From Salvelinus alpinus (Eukaryota; Chordata; Actinopteri; Salmoniformes; Salmonidae), in the NCBI RefSeq assembly GCF_045679555.1, contig NC_092091.1:78950685-79014684 (forward strand): a DNA stretch of 64,000 nucleotides. Direction: 5' to 3'. The notes beneath the pieces were generated by a model that had not been told where the DNA came from, made no database searches, and saw only the letters and a program-made list of their open reading frames with translations. This document shows positions 1 to 11,925 of the stretch, piece by piece. How positions within the stretch are numbered: position 1 is the stretch's first letter; each line of letters starts with the position of its first letter. A program made the position numbers and the translations under genes.

Positions 1-292
1 CTTAGAATGATGAACACATACCTTCATTTAAAACTTGGTTTCGATGTTGCTCTTCCCCTTGAGTCTTTTATATCAAAAAGGACAACAGAAGAAAAACATA
101 TTTGAGGATCATTTCTATATGAAATCATCAATATGAAATAGTTTTCAGAACAGATGCTATTTTATGGAGAAACAAACATTTTGTATAGCGAAATTCCAAA
201 ACAAATATCACTACTTTGCATTGGACATTGGTGCCAACAGAGGAAAGTAAGCATCTATTGTGATAAAGGGTAGAAGAAAGCATAAACAATAC

Positions 293-593
293 CTGTCTTC
301 CAGCTCGTTTTATCTCATCATGGTCTGTATCATGTCCTTTGTGTTCTGTTACTACACACTGACTGCAGATCAGCTTCTGGTCTGTCCTGCAGAACACCTC
401 CAGAGCTCTGTGGTGTTCCTGACAGAGTCTCTCCTCCAGGTCTCCAGTCACCTCCACCAGGGTGTGTCTCTGAAGTTTAGGTACTGTGTAGTGCTTCTTA
501 ACGTGGGTCTCACAGTAGTACAGGTTGCAGGTCAGACAGGACTTCACAGCTTTGACATCACAGACATCACAGACCATCTCTCCTGGCCCGATG
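293..593 (-). CDS. B-box zinc-finger exon, gene copy 1 (partial gene)
   Basis: An internal exon with an AG acceptor just above 593 and a GT donor just below 293. It encodes about 100 residues with two B-box-like zinc modules: CDVC...C..C...H followed by C..H...C..C...C..C..H..H. B-boxes in TRIM-type proteins are small protein-interaction domains. It is clearly related to the exons at 21097-21394 and 51872-52166 and keeps all the Cys/His positions visible in the set. The rest of the gene would continue off the left edge on the minus strand. Whether this copy is functional cannot be judged here. Confidence 0.78.
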
Positions 594-1069
594 CTAAGTG
601 GAAGACAACACAATTAAAAACAGTTTTTTTAAATACCTTATCTTGTTAGATTTATTGAGCAGCCTTACATTTTTGCATTCCCATTTCCAGTCCTAATTAT
701 TCCCCCCTCCTTTCTGCAAATACAAGCTAACCTGAGTGGTAGCTATAGTCATCACACGTTTAGGCATTCTTAGTCTCTTTACTTTCCTTGCAGCTAAACT
801 GCCTCAACTGTCTGAACCTTCTAGCACGAGCCTACACAAGAAGTGACCTCATAACTAGGCGGTGGGGACCTCTAGTGGCGGATACAACTCACAACACCCT
901 TTTCTTGAAAAATAATAGGAATATAATAGACTTGAATAAGACAGTGACAAAATTACTGATTACTCTGCTATTTTCCACTGCACATAATACACTACAAGGA
1001 TAAAAAGTAAAACAATGATTAGTGACATCAAATTGGATAAAATAACATAAATAAAACGTATTATCTTAC

Positions 1070-1179
1070 TCCTCTTTTTGAGTTAAGTCTCCCTCCTTGA
1101 ATACAGGTGGGGTAGCCATAGATCACTCTTCATGAATAGATAACTGGGGGCTGGTGACAGTGGTCTCTCCAGATGGATC
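1070..1179 (-). pseudogene. Degenerate Ser-Met-Lys-Ser exon, gene copy 1
   Basis: Lies upstream of the copy-1 B-box exon on the minus strand. It has an acceptor after TTGCAG and resembles the exons at 24118-24231 and 23832-23936, with recognisable MKSD and FKEGD stretches. Small deletions put these in different frames. It is probably a decayed exon; an annotation pipeline might join it to the B-box exon at 293-593. About 480 bp of intron without other recognisable content separates the two. Confidence 0.5.
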
Positions 1180-1242
1180 CTGCAAGCAGAAAAAGACAGT
1201 CCCATGATTCAATTGAACATACCAGAAACATGTGTCATGTTA

Positions 1243-1685
1243 TACAGTGCATTTGGAAAGTATTCAGACCGCTAGACTTTTTCAACATTTTGTTACGTTA
1301 CAGTCTTATTCTAAAATTGATAAAATAAAAGCAACTCCTCACAATAACCCATAATGACAAAGCAAAAACTTTTTTTTTATAAATGTTTGCAAATATATTA
1401 AACCTAATAAACATAAATAGCTTATTTACATATTTATTCAGACCCTTTGCTATGAGACTCGACATTTAGCTCAGGTGCATCCTGTTTCCATTGATCATTA
1501 TTGAGATGTTTCTATAACTTGACTGCATTCGGAAAGTATTCAGACCCCTTCACTTTTTCCACATTTTGTTACGTTATTATTCTAAAATGCATTAAATCGT
1601 TTTTCCCACCCCTCACCAATCTACACACACACACACACACACACAATACCCCATAATGACTAAGTTAAAACAGGTTTTTAGAAAT
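1243..1685. mobile_element. Two Tc1-type terminal fragments in direct orientation
   Basis: Two segments, starting near 1243 and 1528, share the phrase GGAAAGTATTCAGACC followed by an ACATTTTGTTACGTTA block. This matches remembered terminal sequence of a salmonid Tc1-like element. The second contains a (CA)n microsatellite at about 1622-1645. No transposase remains between them. Confidence 0.6.
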
Positions 1686-1699
1686 GTTTGCAAATGTAT

Positions 1700-2625
1700 A
1701 AAAATATATATATGCACACTACCATTAATCTCCTTGTTTTTGAAAGAAAAGCACATTTTGTTGTCCATTAAAATAATGTCAAATTGATCAGAAATACAGT
1801 ATAGAAATTGGTAATGTTGTAAATGACTATTGTAGCTGGAAACGGCTGATTTTTTAAATGGAATATCTACATAGGTGTACAGAGGCCCATTATCAACAAC
1901 CATCACTCCTGTGTTCCAATGGCACGTTGTGTTAGCGAATCCAAGTTTATAATTTTAAATGGCTAATTGATCATTAGAAACCCCTTTTGCAATTATGTTA
2001 GCACAGCTGAAACTGCTGTGCTGATTAAAGCAATAAAACTAGCCTTCTTTAGACTAGTTGAGTATCTGGAGCATCAGCATTTGTGGGTTCGATTACAGGC
2101 TCAAAATGGCCAGAAACAAAGAACTTTCTCCTGAAACTCGTCAGTCTATTCCTGTTCTGAGAAATGAAGGCGAGAAAATGCCAAGAAACTGAAGATCTCG
2201 TACAACTCTGTGTACTACTCCCTTCACAGAACAGCACAAACTGGCTCTAACCAGAATATAAAGAGGAGTGGGAGGCCCCGGTGCACAACCGAACAAGAGG
2301 ACAAGTACTTTATAGTGTCTAGTTTGAGAAACAGATGCCTCACAAGTCCTCAACTGGCAGCTTCATTAAATAGTACCCGCAAAACACCAGTCTCAACATC
2401 AACAGTGGAGAGGCGACTCCGGGATACTGGCCTTCTAGGCAGAGTTCCTCTGTCCAGTGTCTGTGTTCTTTTGCCCATCTTAATCTTTTCTTTTTATTGG
2501 CCAGTCTGAGATATGTTTTTTTCTTTGCAACTCTGCCTAGATGGCAAGCATCCCAGAGTCTCCTCTCCACTGTTGACGTTGAGACTGGTGTTTTGCGGGT
2601 ACTATTAAATGCAAGGACTGACAAA
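1700..2625. mobile_element. Palindromic Tc1 derivative (foldback element), truncated
   Basis: The left part reads into the start of a Tc1 transposase on the plus strand (ATG at 2106, helix-turn-helix region to about 2447). The right part, about 2447-2624, reads a transposase N-terminal segment on the minus strand, so the halves face each other. Both contain the STRKTPVSTSTVERRL stretch. Stops and small deletions disable both. This head-to-head layout is a known abundant form in salmonids; the right arm is shorter here. Confidence 0.7.
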
Positions 2626-2691
2626 CCATGGTGTCAAAATTATAGTTTGAACCATGTTTTGAGGCTATATAGTGTTTGATTAAATATAAAG

Positions 2692-2817
2692 TACTAGTCA
2701 CAAGTTTGGATACACATTCTTTATTTGTACTATTTTCTACATTGTAGAATAATAGTGAACATATCAGAACTATGAAATAACACATATGGAATCATGTAGT
2801 AACCAAAAATGTGTTAA
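2692..2817. mobile_element. Tc1 terminal-repeat fragment
   Basis: Contains CTAGTCACAAGTTTGGATAC followed by a block about a TTGTAGAATAATAGTGAA motif. This is a remembered terminus of a salmonid Tc1-like family. No coding sequence remains. Confidence 0.55.
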
Positions 2818-2973
2818 ACAAATCAAAATATTATTTGCCAACAAGCTGCCCAATGTAGTTATCATTCCTTTCCAATAGATGGATGCCGAAGCTAATTGAA
2901 AGTAGTTTTATCTTCAAAGCAAGTTATTCTGGTTACATTTGACGTGAACCTGTTACAATGGACAAGCTAACTA

Positions 2974-4611
2974 CGGTTGAAGTCGGAGGTTTACATACAC
3001 CTTTGCCAAATACATTTAAACTCAGTTTTTCACAATTCCTGACATTTAATCCTAGTAAAAATTCCCTGGCTTAGGTCAGTTAGGATCACCACTTTATTTT
3101 AAGAATGTGAAATGTCAGAATAATAGTAGAGAGAATGATTTATTTCAGCTTTTATTACTTTCATCACATTCCCAGTGGGTCAGAATTTTACATACACTCA
3201 ATTAGTATTTGGTGGCATTGCCTTTAAATTTTTTAACTTGGGTCAAACGTTTGGGGTAGCCTTTCACAAGCTTCCCACAATAAGTTGGGTGAATTTTCAC
3301 CCATTCTTCCTGACAGAGCTGGTGTAACTGAGTCAGGTTTGAAAGGCCTCCTTGCTCGCACACGCTTTTTCAGTTCTGCCCACAAATTTTCTATGGGATT
3401 GAGGTCAGGGCTTTGTGATGGCCACTCCAATACCTTGACTTTGTTGTCCTTAAGCCATTTTGCCACAACTTTGGAAGTATGCTTGGGGTCATTGTCCATT
3501 TGGAAGACCCATTTGCGACCAAGCTTTAACTTCCTGACTGAAGTCTTGAGATGTTGCTTCAATATATCCACATATTTTCCTCCCTCATGATGCCATCTAT
3601 TTTGTGAAGTGCACCAGTCCCTCCTGCAGCAAAGCACCCGCACAACATGATGCTGCCTCCCCCGTGCTTCACGGATGAGATGGTGTTCTCCGGCTTGCAA
3701 GCCTCCCCTTTTTTCCTCCAAACATAACGATGGGCATTCTGGCCAAACAGTTCTATTTTTGTTTCATCAGACCAGAGGACATTTCTACAAAAAGTACAAT
3801 CTTTGTCCCCATGTGCAGTTGCAAACCGTAGTCTGGCTTTTTTATGGCGGTTTTGGAGCAGTGGCTTCTTCCTTGCTGAGCGGCCTTTCAGGTTATGTTG
3901 ATATAGGACTCGTTTAACTGTGGATATAGATACTTTTGTACCTGTTTCCTCCAGCATCTTCACAAGGTCCTTTGCTGTGGTTCTTGGATTGATTTGCACT
4001 TTCGCACCAAAGTACGTTCATCTCTAGGAGCCAGAACGCGTCTCCATCCTGAACGGTATGACGGCTGCGTGGTCCCATGGTGTTTATACTTGCGTACTAT
4101 TGTTTGTACAGAGGAACGTGGTACCTTCAGACGTTTGGAAATTGCTCCCAAGGATGAACCAGACTTGTGGAGGTCAACAATTTCTTTTCTGAGGTCATGG
4201 CTGATTTCTTTTGATTTTCCCATGATGTCAAGTAAAGAGGCACTGAGTTTGAAGGTAGGCCTTGAAATACATCCACAGGTATACCACCAATTGACTCAAA
4301 TTATGTCAATTGGCCTATCGGAAGCTTCTAAAGCCATGAAGTCCTTTTCTGGAATTTTCCAAGCTGTTTGAAGGCACAGTCAACTTAGTGTATGTAAACT
4401 TCTGACCCCCTGGATTTGTGATACAGTGAATTATACGTGAAATAATCTGTCTGTAAACAACTGTTGGAAAAATGACTTGTGTCATGCACAAAGTATATGT
4501 CTTAACCGACTTGCCAAAACTATAGTTTGTTAACAAGAAATTTGTGGAGTGGTTGAAAAACGAGTTTTAATGACTCCAACCTAAGTGTATGTAAACTTCA
4601 GACTTCAACTG
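2974..4611 (-). mobile_element. Sleeping Beauty-type Tc1/mariner element, near full length
   Basis: A 1638-bp element with inverted ends (GTTGAAGTCGGAGGTTTACA on the left; its counterpart on the right) and a TA dinucleotide on each side. Inner repeats of the same phrase lie near 3170-3195 and 4385-4405, giving the two-site inverted repeats typical of this subfamily. Length matches an intact salmonid Tc1. It carries the transposase remnant at 3233-4223. Inverted ends are well preserved, so it may still be a substrate for a related transposase. Confidence 0.95.
3233..4223 (-). pseudogene. Tc1 transposase, broken by frameshifts
   Basis: The start ATG at 4223 is in the family context MGKSKE. The paired helix-turn-helix region is readable to about 4000. 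The frame then shifts near 3995-4010 and again near 3585-3600, and a third change near 3355 gives an abnormal C-terminus. The DDE residues are visible in the correct segments: [16 protein letters not shown] and [10 protein letters not shown]. The enzyme would cut and paste DNA at TA sites, but this copy cannot make a full-length protein. Confidence 0.93.
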
Positions 4612-5947
4612 TATATGTGTTCTTACTGCTACGAGAATGAACTCTCTGATCTGGGGCAACGATCGGCTCAAAAATGAACGGATTCAGTAGGTTTATTGGC
4701 TCCCTAAGTAACATTATTTACTCTGTCATAAACTCTTTCTCAGACTTGGTGTTACTCGACTACTCTGTAAATTCAGACATTTTTGGGGAGTTTCAAAACT
4801 CAGGGCTGCCAACTTCAGAAGAAAGCTTGGAGTGAGATGTGAAATTCATTGCCCCTGGCACAACCCCTAGATGAGAAAATGTTACTGTTTTAAGGCTAAT
4901 TTCCTGCAATTCCACGTATGTTTTATATGGCTTAGGCCTATGACCAGGGTAAAAAAATATATATAAAAAATACAGGTCAGGTGTATTCAGGACGCTTTGA
5001 ACATTAAATGAACACTCAATTCAACTACTTTGTTACTTTGAGATTTTGGGGGGGAAGACATTTTAAGTACGCTAATATTTTGTTAGGCATCTGGAGGCTT
5101 TATTCAGACAGTAAGGAAGTGAGATATGCATGTGTTAGAAACAATGGGGAAGTTGGAAGCAGGGATCGATCCCTGTTCTCAAGTGGAAAGTTGTATGCGA
5201 CGCCAGGGAGTGTTACCACTACACCAAAGCTTTGCACAGGAAATACTAATATTAATGGTTGATGGCAGTGGGGAACCAAATCGTAGATTACAGTCTCCTT
5301 GTCCATAGACTGCTTTCAAGGTAAGGACACAAACGTTTTGTATTTAGTAATGTGGGTGAACTCTCTCTTTAAAATAGGACTGGTAGAAAATCCTGCTTGC
5401 TGTCCAGGAGTGTTGGCCACCCCTGATCTAAGTTTCCCAAGTGCTCGGTGCTTGAAAATGTTTTTGTTATAACAATTCATTTAAAGACAAATCCCATGAA
5501 TATTAATATTAAGTTGGATTATGTCTACTATTTGAAGATCCTTGCTATCATCTTACTTTAGACAAAATATGATGTGTTTATGAGTTGTGAGTCCCCTACC
5601 ATCTCTGCTTAGCATGTGCACAAATCTAAGATGTCCAAAAGTATATTTGATTCCTGGAGCATTTAATATCCAATGCTTATTTGTATGACTTATTCAAAAC
5701 TGTCCATGAATGGCTGCAAATATAGCCTCATAATTCATTTTTCAAAGACACAAGGTGTATCATATTTCAAATATGTGATTACACTGTCTGGGAATAGTAA
5801 TAAAGTGTGGGGAATAACAGCCGTGTTCTTGCTGATAAGCCAGTAATTACCTTTTATTTTAGCCCATTGTTAAGAATGAGAATTGTTCCACCGATCAGAC
5901 TAAATCAAGTAAATAGATAATTAAATCTACTGAAGACAAAATGACTG

Positions 5948-5989
5948 ATTTGCCTAGTTAAATAAAGTTGAAATAAAATAAATAAATGA
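5948..5989 (+). repeat. HpaI-SINE/LINE 3' tail remnant
   Basis: GCCTAGTTAAATAAAG followed by an A/T-rich run matches the 3' tail shared by the HpaI SINE and its partner LINE in salmonids. The body of the element is absent. Confidence 0.5.
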
Positions 5990-6284
5990 ATCTTCCCCAC
6001 ACCCTAACCAAATAATGTTTTCTATTTATTGTCCCCCCTCTAGAACCAAACGTACACTTTCGGGTTCACAATCTGACAAAATGATTTTCATATTTACAAA
6101 TCAGTCCACCCTAGTAAACTTCCCTGCTAAAACATACTGTAGGTATGTTTGCTTCCTTTTCATTGTCACAACCTTAACAAGGGGACTAATACAAGTGTGG
6201 ATTAAATCGACTTTAGTACATGCTGACAAAAGGCAGCATTCTTCAATTGGGACGGGAGTAACAGCAACCTAATTTTGTTGACAA

Positions 6285-6382
6285 CATTGTATATAAAACA
6301 GCGCTACCGTGCTACTCTTTACAGTTTTATAAACTCAGCGGAGAACGTTCTCTCTCCATTCAGCTCCACTCTAATCGTGAGT
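6285..6382 (+). promoter_or_regulatory. Possible TATA-type core promoter and first exon
   Basis: A good TATA box (TATATAAAA at 6290-6298) is followed about 30 bp later by a pyrimidine-rich start-site-like stretch. About 60 bp further a donor-like CGTGAGTG occurs near 6377. No downstream coding exon was found on the plus strand, so this is only a candidate; it could be chance or a decayed transposon promoter. Confidence 0.25.
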
Positions 6383-8180
6383 GTCGTTTCTTTAAAACAT
6401 GCATCCAATCAATCCCCTTTAGCTATTACATAACTAGACCGATCAGGTTTCAATGTGCCCCCGTCCACAGTGCTGTGGCAAAACAGAACAATGATAGAGG
6501 TACCACTCACGTTACATTTCAGGTGCAGATGCTCCGATTTCAAAATGATTTGGAGCACAGATGAAAAGTTAACGCGCTGACTATACAATGGAATAATTAG
6601 AAAAATAATTCTGTACTTTTCATTGTGTGAGATATAAGAGGTGTGCCGTGAGAGCATGAGAAGAGGGTCAAATGTGTGTTTACGGCCAATGTGTGAGAGT
6701 TGGAAGCTCTGAACTTTATCTCCTGCCAGTGATGTCAATATGGTGATTACAGTTACATGTAACTGGCGTTGTAAAGCCTAGTGTTTCCATTCTTATTTAA
6801 ATCCACAATAGTCCCGTTTTAGGAATGTGCATAATGCTTTTATCATAATGCCTTCAATTACAAATTACATGTTTCCATTAGTGCGTTCGTAAATTCACTC
6901 TGGCTAGCTACTCCAATTTTCAGCGCACTCTCGTCTGAGTGTGCCAGAGCTCAGAATACGTTATTCAATTGTTAACAGCAGCACAGTTACAAACGACCCA
7001 GATAACATGACAACAACCTATCCAGCTCTGCTAGGGCGAGTAAAATGATCAGAGTGAGGAGTTCTCTGGAAGTATCTAGCCATCTTTAGCCAGTTAGCTT
7101 GGGTGCTTGACTGCCTTTGTGAGATCAGAACATCCAGATTAATTCTATTCCTCAACTAGAGTGTCCAGTGTGCGCTCTGAACGTTTCCATTGTCGGTTGG
7201 AGAACGCTGTCATAATGGTCACTGCCCTATAGATACCTCACTCATTGCCTCAAGCCACACCTCGCCACACACACCAAACGGCAGCAAACATACAGTACCT
7301 CAAAGTCTGTTCAAGAAAGTACAAGAACGTTGAATGGGGAAACGTGTTGTTCAGTAGCAAACGTTCAAGTGAACTGAATGCACCTCATCTATACGGGTGT
7401 TAGCTATCGCCAATTAACGCTTGATCTGATTGAATTTAGGGGCTCGATTCAGAGGATATTTAGCCAACATACACATAGCGGTTGTTTTGGCCGTGTCGGT
7501 AATGGAACTGCGTTAGAGCTGTCAAATCTACAAGCGGAAAGCAGACATTACCATTGGCTGCACCATGTTGCATTAAAATAAATCCCATGCAGCCTTTTTA
7601 CAAGTTCGATCACTGGAATGTGAGACGTCATTTCCATCTCGATTAGGCTGAGATAAATCATCATTATTCAGTATGAGTCATAATACCCACAAAACCTTTT
7701 GGTCAAACAGGGAAATGGTTCCAATCGTTTTTCCACCATACATTTTTCCCATAGGAGATTTTTTAGAAACCTTTAAAATAAGGGCTGTGTTTTGTGTAAA
7801 CTTACCCTGATAACCGTGTAAATCTCTCTAGGACAAGGTGACTTTATCAATATATTCACCTGTATTTACCCCCCTCTGTACTTATAACGCCAATTAGCTG
7901 CTAATGTGGCTATCATAAAGAACTACAAATGCCATGATAATCTGGACGAGACTGCCGAATCGGGGCAAAGGTAAGAATCTCTGTATTAACCATTGAATGT
8001 TTGTTAAATGTAGTAATGTATAAGTCGGCTAAATGTTTTTAAATTGACAATTCTGTGGACTGTCTTGTGCAAGGTTTAAATTGACGCAATATTTTGTTTA
8101 ATGATTTTCAATTTGAGCTTCATTATTTCTGTATAGCCTACACTTTCTCCTTCTGAACTTCTAACACATCGAGATGACTA

Positions 8181-8428
8181 ATGACTACATCATAATGCCT
8201 ACATCATAATGCCTACATCATAATGCCTATATCATAATGCCTATATCATAATGACTACATCATAATGTCTATATCATATTGACTACATCATAATGCCTAC
8301 ATCATAATGTCTATATCATAATGTCTATATCATAATGACTACATCATAATGACTACATCATAATGCCTACATCATAGTGTCTGTATCATAATGCCTGTAT
8401 CATAATGCCTGTATCATAATACCTATAT
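8181..8428 (+). repeat. 14-bp minisatellite, about 18 units
   Basis: Tandem copies of TACATCATAATGCC with single-base variants (TATATC, GACTAC, GTCTAT). The variants are interspersed rather than blocked. No coding potential. Confidence 0.95.
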
Positions 8429-9822
8429 TTACTAATGACATGTATTCATTTGTTACTCTCGTTACAATAAACATATTATAGAAAGCTTTGTAATAAATAA
8501 ATTGCATATGCAGTATTTCCGAAGGATTCAAAGGTATTAAACGTCATCATACTTCCTTTTTGAATGTCAATTTGGAAAGAACACCCATTTGTAATATCAA
8601 AACATGCAACAGAAATGTGGTTCAAGCTTGTGTCTTGTAATAATAACTTTATAGACGTCCTTACCTTTGCCTGTCTGTTGTGTTGGGTATCTGGAGTCGT
8701 ATGTCTACCAGTGGAGAAGCAGCTGTTTTATAGTGATGTGGGTGTAGTTTTACTTCATGAAGTGATTGGTCACCCTCATCTTAAAGGCGTTCCCTTTCTA
8801 GTCAGTCATGCGATTTCTTGGAAATCCTGGGTTGAGTTGCTGCCAGACCACATTGCTGATGCACTCCAGATCTTACAACGTCTGGGATAGTTATTAAATA
8901 TATCAGGAGGATACTTAAGCAAATAAAAGATGACTGGTCATTGGTCAGAATAATCAGATCAGATTGTGATGTTATGCAGTGGGCCAAAATCTCCATCCAA
9001 CCTGAAAAGGCTAAAATTCCAGGCATTTTCTTTTTTCAAAAAACTCTTACACTAAAATGTTCACAATATCAGCGTGTTATTTCAACCTGATGAAATATCA
9101 TCAAACAAACACAGGTGAGTGAGAACTTTTTGGGTGAATAACGTAATAACTTCAACTAATCATGTAATAACATACAAAATCAATGTGTTGACATGGCATA
9201 TTATCAGAGGGAGGGAGGGAGAGAGGGAGGGAAAGATAATGGAAGGGGAGAAGGCTGCCACTACAGTCCAGTGTTTCAAGACAAGTGCAGTAGATTACAG
9301 AAGTATTATATTTCAGGTACACATCTACTAAAAATTGATTCTGAAGAAGGCATGTGATGACACTGCAAAATGTGGATATTGATTAGTGTGTTGGGTAGAC
9401 TACCAGCTGGTTCTGTTTGCTTCCCAAATGGCTCCCTTTTGTTTATTTAGTGCACTACTTTTGACTACGGGCCGGAACAGAGTGTACAAAACATTAGGAA
9501 CACAATAAATTCAGCTTTTTAAATGACCTTTTAGCCAAGTCACATTTGGCAAGTTATTTTAACTCTCTCCCACTGGCCTCCCCTACCAGAATTACACTGC
9601 TTTGTTGGTAATTCAACAACACACAATAATGGCATGAACACATTTTATAGTGCAAAAGGACCTTAGTTGACATTAAAATGTTGTATTCTATACACAGATT
9701 TTTTTCAGGGGGCCCCATTTCAATTTTACATGGGGGGAGTTGCACTGGATATCCATGTAAGAGTTGAACTGTTGTTTCTATTTGTAACTAAATTGAAATG
9801 TGTATTTTATGTCTTTAAAGCA
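8429..9822. other. No recognised gene
   Basis: The longest frame, 8564-8890 on the plus strand (108 codons), has no family motif, signal or exon-like borders that I trust. A GA-rich run lies at about 9209-9250. The rest is A/T-rich DNA with no recognised repeat. Confidence 0.45.
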
Positions 9823-11105
9823 GGGTTCATCAACTAGGTTTGTCTTCAGGCCAAATTCTTTCTGAGATAATAGTCGGCGGGCCAGAACATAATTATTATA
9901 TAATATTAGCACAATTAATTGGCCTACACTTGAAATTTAAAAATTTTACTACATGCGGTTAGTACATAATAAATTCAGTGACAATAACATAATTTAAATC
10001 TGATTACGCTCAAAAAATCACCATATCTCTATTCAAATATATATTTCTCTGTGCGTTGATTGGTGGGGAAAAAACAGGTCGCCGTAGCGTACTGTAGGCT
10101 ACAGTACTTTTTTAAAGTCAACATCCGTTCCTGAACAATTATCTTAATAGCAACAGAAAATTTCGCTCTCAAAAAGTATCAAAAGAAAGGTGGATAATGA
10201 AAATCAAAGTTTCAGGGAAGAATATACAGAGAGATAAATTAATCTTACCATCTTTCCCCAATGCCAAGCCTGTGTGTTTTATTTGCAATGAAAATGTGGC
10301 TGTTTGCAAAGATTTCAATCTCAGACGTCATCATGAATATAATAAGCATGAAACTTTCAAAGTGGCCTTCCCGCTGCAGACATGAGGTCCGACGCAGAAT
10401 CATTGAAGCGTTAACTGCAAGCTACACACTGCTTTTTTTGACTGACATTCTCTGTGCTTAAAAGGGTTAAATCTCCAGTTACTAGGGAGAGGGAAAACAG
10501 TTGTGGACATTGTGGAAAAACTTCAGGCTTTTACCAGGAAGCTTGAGTTGTTCGATTTGGACTTGTCATTTGAAAGGCTATTGCACTTCAGCACACTGAA
10601 GAAGCAGAGGGACCAGGCCGCAGCATTGTCACAGAGGATATGGAAGATTTCATCAAGCGGCTGAGGGACAACTTCTCCAGCAGATTTGAAGACCACAGCA
10701 TTCCCAAGGATATCATTGCGTTTGTACTTGATCATCTCACAGTCAGAGAATTCTCCTCCCTTGTTAAGAAAACGATACCCTCACTGGATAAGGCCGCAAT
10801 TCAAATTGAGCTGATTTGAATTCAGACATCGAGCCAAATCAGCGATGCGCTCAGGAGTGCCGAATCTTTGTGTGCGTTTTGGGTGGCATGTTCAGAGGAA
10901 TACAGCACAATGAAGAAACTAGCAATTTATGTGCTAACAATGTTTGGATGATTTACACCTGCAAGTCCTAATTTTCCTCTATGAACGCAATATACACTCA
11001 CGACAGCAACTGGGGAGGACTGCCTGCGCATCAAGATCACATCCATCTTACACGACATCCACAAAATCGTGTCCGAGGGGAAATGCAACTTTTCCCATTG
11101 ATTAA
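9823..11105 (+). pseudogene. Decayed BED-finger, hAT-derived protein (GTF2IRD2/ZBED-like)
   Basis: From 10197 the frame encodes a zinc-finger-like C..C...H...H segment (KPVCFICNEN ... RRHHEYNKH). Further on, 10465-10750 encodes a block typical of hAT-derived GTF2IRD2-like proteins (KTVVDIVEKL, FDLDLSFERL), and 10750-11100 their C-terminal dimerisation region (LVKKTIPSLDKAAIQIEL, STMKKLAIYVLTMFG). Several stops and frameshifts separate the blocks, and most of the catalytic core between finger and C-terminus is missing. Upstream, CAGGGTTCATCAACTAGG at about 9823 could be a hAT terminus. Inferred to be a dead transposon copy rather than a host gene. Confidence 0.75.
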
Positions 11106-11394
11106 CTCACTTAGTAGTCTATATTACTGTAAATAATAACATTATTGTGAGTGCTTATCCAGGGACATTTAGGTCTCAAGCTGACCGTATTTTCTGTTTG
11201 TTCTGTCGTTACAGGAGCAGACTATCCCGATACAGACATTCAGACACAGACATCGCCTTTTTTTCTTTAAATTATTGTTTTATGTAGGATGCTACATTTT
11301 TGTCCAGTTGCAACTGTAAGAAGGCCTAATAAAAAAAAATCCCATTTCTATTAGGCCATATGTTTTTTTTATTGCGAAAGATGCTGTTAATAAC

Positions 11395-11925
11395 TTCTCT
11401 AGGATAGGGGCAGCATTTTCACTTTTGGATAAATAGCATGCCCAATTTCAACTTCCTTCTTCTCATCCCCAGAATATAAGATATGCATATTATTAGTAGA
11501 TTTGGATAGAAAACAGCCTGAAGTTTCTACAACTGTTTGAATCATGTCTGTAAGTATAACAGAACTTATGTAGCAGGCAAAACCCCGAGGACTAACCATT
11601 CAAATTTTTTTTTAGGTCACTGTCTGTTCAATGAGGTTTCATTGGAATACTGGATTTCTAATCACCCTGTTTTCAGTTCCTACTGCTTCCACTGGATGTC
11701 ACCAGTCTTTGGAAATAGGTTGAGGTTATTCCTTTGTGCAAAGAAGAAGTAAGGTCACCTGGAAACAGTCTTTCAACAGTCTTTAGAACCTTGTTTGAGG
11801 CTTCTACTGTGAACGGGGAGAGAATAAAAGCTGATTGAGTAAGAGGTCTGCCAGAAGGCCATGTGCTCATTCAGGCGCACGCCCGTGAGAGGTAGCTGCG
11901 TTCCTTTTCCTTTCTAATATGATAG
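11395..11925 (+). mobile_element. TTAA-type DNA transposon, left-end fragment
   Basis: Begins AACTTCTCTAGGATAGGGG after TTAAT and shares long stretches with the left part of the element at 21705-23131. Shared parts include the AGATATGCATATTATTA region, the TTTCTACAACTGTTTGAATC region and a GTGAGAGGTAGCTGCGTTCC stretch near 11888. No transposase is present. It runs directly into the next repeat. Confidence 0.5.

Larger units (their letters stand above)
4612..8180. other. Mostly unassigned intergenic DNA
   Basis: No ORF here resembles a protein family that I recognise. Short frames at 6015-6272, 6409-6738 and 7378-7581 have no conserved motifs. Contents I can name are a SINE/LINE tail remnant at 5948-5989 and a possible core promoter at 6285-6382. 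The stretch 7430-7700 has the feel of an old interspersed repeat but I cannot place it. Confidence 0.5.

Noticed and set aside
1613..1906. ORF of 97 codons on the minus strand
   Set aside because: Runs through a CA microsatellite and Tc1-related repeat sequence; no protein motif.
8564..8890. ORF of 108 codons on the plus strand
   Set aside because: No recognisable domain, no exon signals and no paralogue in the window; too short to call.
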